Below, piece after piece: positions 7,709-15,515 of a stretch of 23,266 bases of DNA. The position numbers and the translations under genes were made by a program. The stretch is from CALROG01 sp943369755 (GTDB lineage Bacteria; Pseudomonadota; Gammaproteobacteria; Burkholderiales; Burkholderiaceae_C): contig CALROG020000049.1 in the NCBI GenBank assembly GCA_943369755.1, positions 1 to 23,266 of the forward strand. Reading direction: 5' to 3'. The notes beneath the pieces are model-generated. The model was not told where the DNA came from and made no database searches. It was given only the letters and a program-made list of their open reading frames with translations. How positions within the stretch are numbered: the first letter of the stretch is position 1; every line of letters begins with the position of its first letter.

Positions 7709-8629
7709 ACCGGTATCAGGTGTGGGGTAGCGCAGCACCAGTCGAAGCTCGGTTTTCAGCCGCGTGTTGCTCAGCCGCCGCGACTCGCTCATAAAGCTCA
7801 GCAGCATCAGCGGCAACGCGTCTTGCGCGGTGCTGCGCGGCACGCGCGGCGGGCGCGCCAGGCCATACAGGTCGGCCGCCAGGTCAAAGTAGTCACCCAT
7901 TTTGAGCTGGCTGTCGTCATTCACGTTGTACACGCGTTGCGGCTGGCCACGCCACAGCGCGGCCACACAGGCGCGGGCCAGGTCGTCGGCATGAATGTGG
8001 TTGGTGTACACGTCGTCTGGCGCGGCCAGCACCGGTGTGCGTTTGAGCAGGCGCGCGCGCGGCGTGCCGCCTTCCCGGTCGGGGGCGTAGATACCGGGGA
8101 TGCGCAGGATGCTGGCGCGCACCGCCCGGCCAAAGTTGCGCACCAGTGCCTCGGCGTCCACGCGGCGCTGGGCGCGCGGCGTGCTGGCCCTGAGCTCGGC
8201 AGTTTCGTCAATCACCGCGCCGCCCCAGTCGCCATAAACGCCGCTGGTGGAGCCGTAAACCAGCGCATCGGGCGGGCTGCGCCGACGCAGCGCCTGCGTC
8301 AATGCGCGGGTGCGCGGGTCTAGCCACCAGCTGGCCTGATGCTGGCCTTGATCGGCACCGGGCGGCGGTGCAAGGTGCAGCACACGGGTGGCAAGGCCGG
8401 CCAGGCGGCGCAGCGTGTCTGGCTGGTCCAGATTGCCCAGCAGCGGTGTGATGCCGCTGGCACGCAGTTGCGCCACGCGCGAGGGCGACGAGGTCAAGGC
8501 CAGCAGCCGCACCCGCGGCACCAGTTGCCGCGCCACGCGCAACCCGACGTCGCCGCAGCCCACGATCAGGAGGCGCTGGCGTCGGAAGCGCGCTGGCCGG
8601 GCGCCAAGAGGGCTTTGGTTTGAGGGCAA
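7700..8629 (-). CDS. SDR-fold NAD(P)-binding protein, YeeZ-like epimerase/dehydratase family
   Basis: About 309 residues with an extended SDR Rossmann fold. The dinucleotide loop is LLIVGCGDVG near residues 20-29, preceded by a basic N-terminus. The segment VYGSTSGVYGDWGG near 123-136 corresponds to the active-site region, and its pattern (STSGVYG-D-GG) is that of E. coli YeeZ-type proteins, whose substrates are not established. The only in-frame upstream start is TTG 8629, just after a stop at 8641; no Met occurs before residue ~248, so the start is uncertain. It is divergent from the iron-sulphur reductase at 8676. The last codons come from a dispersed repeat (copy 2). Confidence 0.75.
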   Translation of the reverse strand: MPSNQSPLGARPARFRRQRLLIVGCGDVGLRVARQLVPRVRLLALTSSPSRVAQLRASGITPLLGNLDQPDTLRRLAGLATRVLHLAPPPGADQGQHQASWWLDPRTRALTQALRRRSPPDALVYGSTSGVYGDWGGAVIDETAELRASTPRAQRRVDAEALVRNFGRAVRASILRIPGIYAPDREGGTPRARLLKRTPVLAAPDDVYTNHIHADDLARACVAALWRGQPQRVYNVNDDSQLKMGDYFDLAADLYGLARPPRVPRSTAQDALPLMLLSFMSESRRLSNTRLKTELRLVLRYPTPDTGLL

Positions 8630-8675
8630 AATCGGGGGCTAACGCCAGAAAAGACTTCCCGAGGATACCTAAAAG

Positions 8676-9707
8676 ATGTTCCAGATCACGGTGCAGCCCA
8701 GCGCCCGCTCGTTCAGCGCAAACCCCGACGAGCCCATTCTTGCGGCTGCCATTCGTCAGGGCATTGGCCTGCCCTATGGTTGCAAGGACGGTGCCTGTGG
8801 CTCGTGCAAATGCAAAAAACTCCAGGGCACCGTGGTGCACGGCACGCACCAGGCCAAGGCGCTGAGCGCCGACGAAGAGGCGGCGGGCTACATCCTTACC
8901 TGCTGCGGCGTGCCCCACACCGACGTGGTGCTCGAGTCGCGCCAGGTCACAGACGAAAGCGCTTTCCCCATCAAGAAAATGCCCTCGCGCGTGACCACGC
9001 TGGTGAAAAAGTCGCACGACGTGATGCTGCTCACGCTGCAACTGCCCGCCAACGACACCTTCCGCTACCACGCGGGCCAGTATGTGGAGTTCATCCTGCG
9101 CGACGGCGCGCGGCGCAGCTACAGCATGGCCAACGCGCCGCACAATGGCCCCGGGGTGGAGCTGCACATCCGCCACATGCCCGGCGGCAAGTTCACCGAC
9201 CATGTGTTCAGCGCCATGAAAGAGAAAGAAATCCTGCGGGTGGAAGGCCCCTACGGCAGTTTCTACCTGCGCGAAGACTCCACCAAGCCCATGGTGTTGC
9301 TGGCTTCGGGCACCGGCTTTGCGCCGATCAAGGCGGTCATTGAGCACATGCAGCACAAGGGCGTCACGCGCCCCGCCACGCTGTACTGGGGCGGTCGCCG
9401 CCCGGAAGACCTGTATTTGAATGATTGGGTCCAGGCGCAGCTTGCGGTGATGCCAAACCTCAAGTACGTGCCGGTCATTTCCAACGCCCTGCCTGAAGAC
9501 AACTGGAGCGGGCGCACCGGCTTCGTTCACCGCGCCGTGCTGCAAGACTTTCCCGACCTGTCGGGCCATCAGGTGTATGCCTGCGGCGCGCCGATTGTGG
9601 TGGACTCGGCCCGCGCTGAATACACCGCACAGGCGGGCCTGCCGCCCGAAGAGTTTTACGCTGACGCTTTCACCACCGAAGCTGACAAGCACAAAGAGGG
9701 CGCATGA
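8676..9707 (+). CDS. 2Fe-2S ferredoxin / FAD / NAD(P)H reductase (CDP-6-deoxy-delta-3,4-glucoseen reductase-like)
   Basis: A 343-residue electron-transfer flavoprotein. The plant-type ferredoxin domain (1-95) has the cluster ligands Cys36, Cys41 and Cys44 plus Cys76/77. The FAD domain has RRSYSMAN at 146-153. The NAD(P)H domain has SGTGFAPIK at 211-219 and YACGAP at 301-306. This order (ferredoxin N-terminal) is that of AscD/RfbI-type reductases and of oxygenase reductase components. In betaproteobacteria such genes are often annotated as CDP-6-deoxy-glucoseen reductase, but no dideoxysugar genes are nearby, so the partner is unknown. ATG 8676 has GAGGAT at 8661-8666. Its divergent promoter region is shared with the YeeZ-like gene in only 46 bp. 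Confidence 0.85.
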   Translation: MFQITVQPSARSFSANPDEPILAAAIRQGIGLPYGCKDGACGSCKCKKLQGTVVHGTHQAKALSADEEAAGYILTCCGVPHTDVVLESRQVTDESAFPIKKMPSRVTTLVKKSHDVMLLTLQLPANDTFRYHAGQYVEFILRDGARRSYSMANAPHNGPGVELHIRHMPGGKFTDHVFSAMKEKEILRVEGPYGSFYLREDSTKPMVLLASGTGFAPIKAVIEHMQHKGVTRPATLYWGGRRPEDLYLNDWVQAQLAVMPNLKYVPVISNALPEDNWSGRTGFVHRAVLQDFPDLSGHQVYACGAPIVVDSARAEYTAQAGLPPEEFYADAFTTEADKHKEGA

Positions 9708-9745
9708 CACTGTAGCGGCGCTGCCCGACACCCCGGCCCCGGGCC

Positions 9746-9834
9746 GACACGCCGGAGCAGTTTGGCGAGTTCATGAAAGCTGAACTCGCCAAGTATGAAA
9801 AAGCGGTGAAGGCCTCGGGCGCGAAGGTGGACCA
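9746..9834 (+). pseudogene. C-terminal remnant of a Bug/TctC solute-binding protein
   Basis: One frame encodes TPEQFGEFMKAELAKYEK followed by AVKASGAKVD. This matches the characteristic end of tripartite tricarboxylate transporter (Bug/TctC) binding proteins, in which a TPE-x-F-x-x-F-x-x-E motif is followed by a K-x-x-G C-terminus. Nothing upstream in this frame belongs to that family, there is no start, and the normal stop is lost: the frame runs on into the 3' end of livF. It is a gene relic, not a small gene. Confidence 0.75.
9762..9792. other. Perfect 11-bp inverted repeat between the reductase and livF
   Basis: TTGGCGAGTTC at 9762-9772 and GAACTCGCCAA at 9782-9792 are exact inverted repeats around a 9-nt spacer. 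They lie inside the Bug relic, 46 bases beyond the livF stop. No T run follows on either strand, so it could be an mRNA 3' hairpin for livF or the reductase rather than a classical terminator. Confidence 0.7.
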
Positions 9835-9837
9835 GGG

Positions 9838-10554
<717 letters not shown>

Positions 10555-10569
10555 GAATATTCCTCTGCC

Positions 10570-11340
10570 TCAGTGGCCGCCGGTGCCGAGGTAAGCCTCG
10601 ATCACCTTTTCGTTTTTCTGCACGTCGTAGGGCGTGCCCTCGGCAATCTGCTTGCCGTAGTCAAGTACCGTCACCCGGTCGCACAGGCCCATGACCAGCT
10701 TGACGTCGTGTTCGATCAGCAAAATCGTGCGGTTGTCTTTGCGAATCTGGTCAATCAGGCCGCGCAATTGAATTTTCTCGGTGGCGTTCATGCCGGCGGC
10801 GGGCTCGTCCAGCGCAATCAGTTGCGGGTCAGTCGCCAGTGCCCGGGCAATTTCCAGGCGGCGCTGGTCGCCATAGCTCAGGGTGCGGGCTTTGTAGTCG
10901 GCAAACTTGCCGATGCCCACATAGTCCAGCAGCTCTTGCGAGCGTTTGGCAATTGCCGCCTCTTCGTTCTTGAAACCCGGCGTGCGGAAGATTGCGCCCA
11001 ACAAACCCGAGCCGGTGCGGATGTGCCGGCCAACCATCACGTTTTCCAGCGCGGTCATTTCGGCAAACAGCCGGATGTTCTGGAAGGTGCGGGCAATGCC
11101 GGCCTTGGCCACCTCATGTACGGCGGTGGGCTGGTAGGGCTTGCCGGCCAGCTCGAACGTGCCGCTGTCAGGCGTGTACAGGCCTGTGATGACGTTGAAG
11201 AAGGTGGTTTTGCCCGCGCCGTTGGGGCCGATCAGGCCATAAACCTGGCCACGTTCGATGGTGATTCCCACATCGCTCAGGGCCTGCAGGCCACCGAAGC
11301 GCTTGGAAATGCCGGCGACTTTGAGTACGGTATCTGCCAT
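10570..11340 (-). CDS. livG: Branched-chain amino acid ABC transporter, ATP-binding protein LivG
   Basis: A 256-residue ATPase with Walker A GPNGAGKTT at 38-46, Q-loop TFQNIRLF at 85-92, signature LSYGDQ at 154-159 and Walker B LIALDEP at 174-180. AGMNATEK after Walker B is typical of LivG. ATG 11340 follows the livM stop by 10 bases, with GGAG directly after that stop acting as ribosome site, so translation is probably coupled. It acts on the inner face of the membrane with LivF. Confidence 0.95.
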   Translation of the reverse strand: MADTVLKVAGISKRFGGLQALSDVGITIERGQVYGLIGPNGAGKTTFFNVITGLYTPDSGTFELAGKPYQPTAVHEVAKAGIARTFQNIRLFAEMTALENVMVGRHIRTGSGLLGAIFRTPGFKNEEAAIAKRSQELLDYVGIGKFADYKARTLSYGDQRRLEIARALATDPQLIALDEPAAGMNATEKIQLRGLIDQIRKDNRTILLIEHDVKLVMGLCDRVTVLDYGKQIAEGTPYDVQKNEKVIEAYLGTGGH

Positions 11341-11350
11341 GTCGCGCTCC

Positions 11351-12430
11351 TTACTTCACGTTCTGCAACGACTTGCCGTGGTCGGGCGCGGGCCACAGGC
11401 CGCGCGGACGCATCAGCATGACGATGATCATGGCCAGCGCAATCAGCAACTGGCGCAGGATGGCGGCGTCCAGCCGGCCCCCGGTCATGGCCTGCAACGG
11501 CCCGGCCACATAGCGCAACACCTCGGGCAAGGCTGACAACAACACCGCCCCCAGAATCACGCCGGGCAAATGGCCAATGCCACCCAGCACCACCATGGCG
11601 ACGATCATCACCGACTCCATCAGGCTGAACGACTCGGGCGAGACAAAGCCCTGGAAGGCGGCAAACATCGAACCCGCCACACCGCCGAAAGTGGCACCCA
11701 TGCCAAAGGCCAGCAGCTTCATGTTGCGGGTGTTGATGCCCATGGCCTTGGCAGCAATCTCGTCTTCACGGATGGCCATCCAGGCGCGGCCAATGCGCGA
11801 CAACTCCAGGCGGTGGCAAATAACCACGCTGATCACCACCAGCACCAGAAAAAGGTAGTAGTACAGCGTGACCGACGCCAGCTCGAAGCCGCCGATGCTC
11901 AGTTTTTTGCCCAGGTCCAGGCCGAAGAACGAGATGGAGTCAATTTGCCCCAACCCCTTGGGGCCATTGGTAATGTTGACCGGGTGGTCCAGGTTGTTCA
12001 GAAACACCCGGATGATTTCGCCAAAGCCCAGCGTCACGATGGCCAGATAGTCGCCCCGCAGCTTCAGTGTGGGCGCGCCGAGCAGGATGCCCAGCACCCC
12101 CGCAAGGAGCGCAGCGAGCGGAATGACGATCCACAGCGGCGAATGCAGCCCGTTGGGGAACATCTGCGCGAACCAGGGGAAGTTTTCAGTCAGGTGCGGC
12201 GACGCCATCAGCCCGAACATGTAGGCCCCGATGGCGAAGAACGCAACGAAGCCCAAATCCAGCAGACCGGCGTAGCCGACCACGATATTCAGGCCCAGTG
12301 CCAGCAGCACATAGAGCAGTGCCATGTCGGCGATACGGACCCAGGCATTGCCGGCAGACTGCAGCAGCAGCGGCAGGATCAGCAGGCCCACTGCGGCGGC
12401 CAGGAAGACAAAGAGTTTGTTCTTTTGCAT
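11351..12430 (-). CDS. livM: Branched-chain amino acid ABC transporter permease LivM
   Basis: An inner-membrane permease of 359 residues when started at ATG 12430, which has a strong GAAGGAG 7-10 bases upstream. A longer frame from TTG 12472 would overlap livH and lacks such a site. The sequence is mostly hydrophobic helices and has the family segment LGLNIVVGYAGLLDLGFVAF near the N-terminal third. The conserved cytoplasmic loop reads SRIGRAWMAIREDEIAAKAMGIN, where the ATPases dock. LivM forms the channel with LivH. Confidence 0.94.
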   Translation of the reverse strand: MQKNKLFVFLAAAVGLLILPLLLQSAGNAWVRIADMALLYVLLALGLNIVVGYAGLLDLGFVAFFAIGAYMFGLMASPHLTENFPWFAQMFPNGLHSPLWIVIPLAALLAGVLGILLGAPTLKLRGDYLAIVTLGFGEIIRVFLNNLDHPVNITNGPKGLGQIDSISFFGLDLGKKLSIGGFELASVTLYYYLFLVLVVISVVICHRLELSRIGRAWMAIREDEIAAKAMGINTRNMKLLAFGMGATFGGVAGSMFAAFQGFVSPESFSLMESVMIVAMVVLGGIGHLPGVILGAVLLSALPEVLRYVAGPLQAMTGGRLDAAILRQLLIALAMIIVMLMRPRGLWPAPDHGKSLQNVK

Positions 12431-12443
12431 GACGGGTACTCCT

Positions 12444-13373
12444 TCAGGCGCGGTCTGCCACACGCTCACCAAGCAGGCCCGAGGGCCGCAGCGTGAGCAT
12501 GATGATCAGCACGATGAATGCAAAGATGTCGGAGTAGTGGCTGCCCAGCACGCCACCGGTGAGGGCACCGATATAGCCCGAGCCAATGGCCTCGATCAGC
12601 CCCAGCAAAATGCCGCCGACGACCGCCCCAGCCAGGTTGCCGATGCCACCGAACACCGCCGCCGTGAACGCCTTCAGGCCGGGCAAAAAGCCCATGGTGT
12701 GCTGCACCGTGCCGTAGTTGGACGCATACATGATGCCGGCAATGGCGGCCAGCACCGCGCCGATGATGAAGGTGGCCGAAATCACCATGTCGGGCTTGAC
12801 GCCCATCAGGCCGGCCACGCGCGGGTTTTCGGCCGTGGCCCGCATTGCACGGCCAAGTTTCGTGAAGTTGACCAGGTACATCAACAGCGCAAGGGATACC
12901 GCCGTCAAGCCAAGAATCATGATTTGGGTGGGCGTGATGACGGCCCCGCCGATGTTCAGCGGCGCGCTTGGCAGCAGCGTGGGGTAAGGCTTGTAGTTGG
13001 GCTTCCAGATGATCATGGCCAGCGTTTGCAGCAGGATCGACATGCCGATGGCGGTGATAAGTGGTGCCAGCTTGGGGCTGTTGCGAAGCGGCCGGTAGGC
13101 CACCTTCTCAATCACAAAATTCAGCGCCGCCGCCACCACACAGGCAATGATCATGGAGATGATCAACACCAGCCAGCCGGGTGCCCCGGGCATGGCCCCT
13201 TGCATCAGGCCGATGATGGTCCAGCTGGTCAGCGCACCGACCATCAGCACTTCACCGTGGGCAAAATTAATCAGGTTGATGATGCCGTACACCATGGTGT
13301 AGCCCAAGGCTACCAGGGCATACATGCTGCCCAGAACCAGACCGTTGATGATCTGTTGCAGCAATATTTCCAT
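12444..13373 (-). CDS. livH: Branched-chain amino acid ABC transporter permease LivH
   Basis: A 309-residue integral membrane permease. The N-terminus LLQQIINGLVLGSMYALVAL and the segment MVYGIINLINFAHGEVLMVG are hallmarks of LivH. The docking loop reads LGRAMRATAENPRVAGLMGV. ATG 13373 has GGAGAAG 5 bases upstream. It is the first gene of the operon; the 5' region (13374-13430) holds no strong sigma-70 match I would defend. No substrate-binding gene (livK) lies at either end of the operon in this window. Confidence 0.95.
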   Translation of the reverse strand: MEILLQQIINGLVLGSMYALVALGYTMVYGIINLINFAHGEVLMVGALTSWTIIGLMQGAMPGAPGWLVLIISMIIACVVAAALNFVIEKVAYRPLRNSPKLAPLITAIGMSILLQTLAMIIWKPNYKPYPTLLPSAPLNIGGAVITPTQIMILGLTAVSLALLMYLVNFTKLGRAMRATAENPRVAGLMGVKPDMVISATFIIGAVLAAIAGIMYASNYGTVQHTMGFLPGLKAFTAAVFGGIGNLAGAVVGGILLGLIEAIGSGYIGALTGGVLGSHYSDIFAFIVLIIMLTLRPSGLLGERVADRA

Positions 13374-13430
13374 AGAACTTCTCCGTTTTAGAAGGCCGCC
13401 GAAAGGTGGCGCAACCTTTCATGTAGCAAA

Positions 13431-13461
13431 AAACCCGCCAAGCAGCTCAATGGGCGGGTTT
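13431..13461 (-). terminator. Intrinsic terminator of the ftsK-lolA-rarA unit
   Basis: AAACCCGCC at 13431-13439 pairs with GGCGGGTTT at 13453-13461. On the minus strand the stem is followed by a T run (GGGTTTTTTGC). It lies about 100 bases after the rarA stop and separates that unit from the livH start. The intervening 13462-13558 shows no gene. Confidence 0.8.
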
Positions 13462-13558
13462 GTGTAAAGGATTGTAGTAACCGCACTCGCTTGAAAACAG
13501 AGGGGCAGGCCGGGGTTTACCCTTGCGAAACCACCCTATCAGGGGCTTTGTTATTGAA

Positions 13559-14872
13559 TTAGTTTTTCTGATTGTTGAGATTTTTGAGTTCGCGCAGCTT
13601 ATCCGCAATGCGAACTTCCAGGCCGCGTTCCACCGGGCGGTAAAAGCCCGGCGCGGCCATGCCATCGGGGAGGTAACGCTCACCTGCCGCAAAACCCCCG
13701 TCCTCGTCATGCGCGTAACGGTAGTTCTTGCCATAGTCCAGGTCTTTCATGAGCTGAGTCGGCGCATTGCGCAGGTGCATGGGCACCGCTCGGGTGCCAT
13801 CTTTCTTGACAAAGGCACGGGCTTCGTTGAAGGCCTGGTACACCGCATTGGACTTGGGCGCCACGGCCAGGTACACAACGCACTGCGCCAGTGCCAGTTC
13901 GCCCTCGGGCGTACCCAGGCGCTCGTAGGTTTCAGCCGCGTCCAGCGCCAGGCGCAGGGCCCGGGGGTCGGCCAGGCCAATGTCTTCACTGGCCATGCGC
14001 AGCAGCCGCCGGGCCAGGTAGCGCGGGTCGGCCCCGCCGTCAAGCATGCGCACCAACCAGTAAAGCGCGGCGTCGGGGTCAGAACCCCGCACGCTTTTGT
14101 GCAGCGCGCTGATGGTGTCGTAGAACTGATCGCCGCCCTTGTCGTAGCGGCGCATGCGCTCGCCCAGCACCCGCAGCAGCCAGGCGTCGGTCACCTCCGT
14201 CAGCTTTTCGCGGGTGGCGGCCACGGCCAGCGTCTCCAGCGTGTTGAGCAGCCGCCGTGCGTCGCCGTCAGCGAACCCAACCAGCCTGGCCATTGCTATC
14301 TTTTCTATAGCGGGTAGCGCACCTGCGGCGCGGGCTCTGACCACAATTTGCTCAAGATCAGGCTCTGAAAGCGGCTGCAGCACATACACCGCCGCACGCG
14401 ACAGCAGCGCCGAGTTCACTTCAAACGACGGGTTCTCGGTGGTGGCGCCAATGAAGGTGAACAGCCCGCTTTCCACATGCGGCAAGAAAGCGTCTTGCTG
14501 GCTCTTGTTGAAGCGGTGCACCTCATCGACAAACACGATGGTGCGTTGGCCGCGCGCTCCGCTGGCGTTTTCCAGCGCCGTTCCCTGGGCCATCTGGGCC
14601 TGCTCTACTGCCTCGCGGATGTCCTTGACGCCGCCCAGTACCGCACTGATGGTGATGAACTTCGCGTCAAACGCGTCGGCCATCAGCCGCGCGATGGTGG
14701 TTTTGCCCACGCCAGGCGGGCCCCAGAGAATGCAGCTGTGCGGCTGGCCCGACTCAAACGCAATGCGCAGTGACATGCCTTCGCCCAGCAAATGCTGCTG
14801 GCCGATCACCTCGCCCAGACTGCGCGGGCGCAGCCGCTCGGCCAGCGGCGTGTGGGCGGCCTGGTTGCTCAC
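13559..14872 (-). CDS. rarA: Replication-associated recombination protein A, AAA+ ATPase
   Basis: RarA (MgsA) acts at stalled replication forks with the clamp-loader-like AAA+ fold. Starting at GTG 14872 it has 437 residues (E. coli about 447). The start overlaps the lolA stop as GTGA and gives the conserved N-terminus PLAERLRPRSLGEVIGQQHL. The frame is open further upstream, but that extension reads antisense-like through lolA. Walker A GPPGVGKTT is at 51-59, Walker B IVFVDEVHRFN at 112-122 and sensor-1/arginine-finger region GATTENPSF at 142-150; the C-terminal tetramerisation part is complete. Residues ~177-194 are encoded by a dispersed repeat (copy 3). Confidence 0.93.
   Translation of the reverse strand: MSNQAAHTPLAERLRPRSLGEVIGQQHLLGEGMSLRIAFESGQPHSCILWGPPGVGKTTIARLMADAFDAKFITISAVLGGVKDIREAVEQAQMAQGTALENASGARGQRTIVFVDEVHRFNKSQQDAFLPHVESGLFTFIGATTENPSFEVNSALLSRAAVYVLQPLSEPDLEQIVVRARAAGALPAIEKIAMARLVGFADGDARRLLNTLETLAVAATREKLTEVTDAWLLRVLGERMRRYDKGGDQFYDTISALHKSVRGSDPDAALYWLVRMLDGGADPRYLARRLLRMASEDIGLADPRALRLALDAAETYERLGTPEGELALAQCVVYLAVAPKSNAVYQAFNEARAFVKKDGTRAVPMHLRNAPTQLMKDLDYGKNYRYAHDEDGGFAAGERYLPDGMAAPGFYRPVERGLEVRIADKLRELKNLNNQKN
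14293..14342 (+). repeat. Dispersed ~50-bp repeat, copy 3 (inside rarA, opposite orientation)
   Basis: On the plus strand it starts TTGCTATCTTTTCTATAG and continues with GGTAGCGCACC and a GCGCGGGCT block, aligning with copies 1, 2 and 4 without gaps. The CTAT/ATAG hairpin arms are kept while the loop differs. It is read antisense by rarA as RARAAGALPAIEKIA. It is the most diverged copy, so its membership is a little less certain. Confidence 0.65.
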
Positions 14873-15501
14873 TGGCGAATCACGTCGGCACCGGCCGGTG
14901 GCTTGAACTGAAAGGCCTCTGGTGCCAGCGGCGTGTTGACGGCCAGGTTGCTGAAGCTCATGACCGAGCGCTGGCCAAAGCTGTCCAGAATTTCCAGCAC
15001 TGCCAGCGCGTTGCCCCGAAACCCCACGCGCACGCTCTGGAGCTGGCTGTCGCGGGTTTTGGGGGTGGCCTGAACCCACTGCAACCCGTCCTTGTCGGGC
15101 GCGGCCTGCAGGTCAAAGTCTTGCCGCAGGGAGCCCAGGTCGGGCGCGGCCGCAATCAGCGCGGCGGGCGTTGCACCCAGCACGGCGGCCTGCTTGCGCG
15201 CGGTCACCTGGTTCAGGTCAAGGTCGTGCAGCCACAGCGTCTGGCCGTCGGCCACGATGGTCTGTTCAAACGGCTTTTTGTAATTGAAGCGAAAGCGGTT
15301 GGGCCGGGAAAACTCGAAGGTGCCGGTAGAAGTTTTGCTGCGCGGTGCCTGCCCCTCGCGCGGTGGCGAGGTCACCACCTGGCTGAAGTCGGCGCGCCCG
15401 GTCTTGGCTGTTTTAACAAAGCTTTCAAGGCTTTCCAGGCCTCCAGCCCGCGCGGATATTGCGCCAGCCACTATCAAAACAATAGCAAACAACTTGACCA
15501 T
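14869..15501 (-). CDS. lolA: Outer-membrane lipoprotein carrier protein LolA
   Basis: LolA ferries lipoproteins through the periplasm from LolCDE to LolB. From ATG 15501 it has 210 residues, typical for the family. The signal peptide is VKLFAIVLIVAGAISARA. The mature part begins with a helix (LESLESFVKTAKTGRADFSQ), as LolA does, and contains PNRFRFNYKKPFEQTIVADG and LWLHDLDLNQVT. A TTG at 15513 would add four residues but has no ribosome site. The gene lies 14 bp after ftsK and overlaps rarA by four bases. Most of the signal peptide is encoded by a dispersed repeat (copy 4). Confidence 0.92.
   Translation of the reverse strand: MVKLFAIVLIVAGAISARAGGLESLESFVKTAKTGRADFSQVVTSPPREGQAPRSKTSTGTFEFSRPNRFRFNYKKPFEQTIVADGQTLWLHDLDLNQVTARKQAAVLGATPAALIAAAPDLGSLRQDFDLQAAPDKDGLQWVQATPKTRDSQLQSVRVGFRGNALAVLEILDSFGQRSVMSFSNLAVNTPLAPEAFQFKPPAGADVIRQ
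15438..15488 (-). repeat. Dispersed ~50-bp repeat, copy 4 (encodes LolA signal peptide)
   Basis: On the minus strand it reads TTTGCTATTGTTTTGATAG and then TGGCTGGCGCAATATCC, matching copy 1 at roughly 40 of 50 positions. The hairpin arms CTAT/ATAG are intact; the loop is TGTTTTG where copy 1 has AAAATTG. In the lolA frame it gives FAIVLIVAGAISARAG. Confidence 0.8.
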
Positions 15502-15505
15502 GAAA

Positions 15506-15510
15506 CCTTT
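15506..15510 (-). promoter_or_regulatory. Ribosome binding site deciding the lolA start
   Basis: AAAGG on the minus strand ends four bases before ATG 15501, in the 14-bp gap after the ftsK stop. This favours ATG 15501 over the upstream TTG at 15513. Confidence 0.6.
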
Positions 15511-15515
15511 CAAGC

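Noticed and set aside
8208..9731. Long minus-strand open frame (507 codons) opposite the reductase gene
   Set aside because: It is antisense to a clear 2Fe-2S/FAD reductase, has shadow-type composition rich in His, Arg and Gln, and shows no domain.
12324..13391. Plus-strand open frame (355 codons) opposite livM/livH
   Set aside because: It is a shadow of the permease genes; its composition is full of His, Gln and Asp with no recognisable motif.
14873..15079. N-terminal extension of rarA through lolA
   Set aside because: The extra ~69 residues are a frame-shifted reading of lolA; the RarA family starts at the GTG overlapping the lolA stop.
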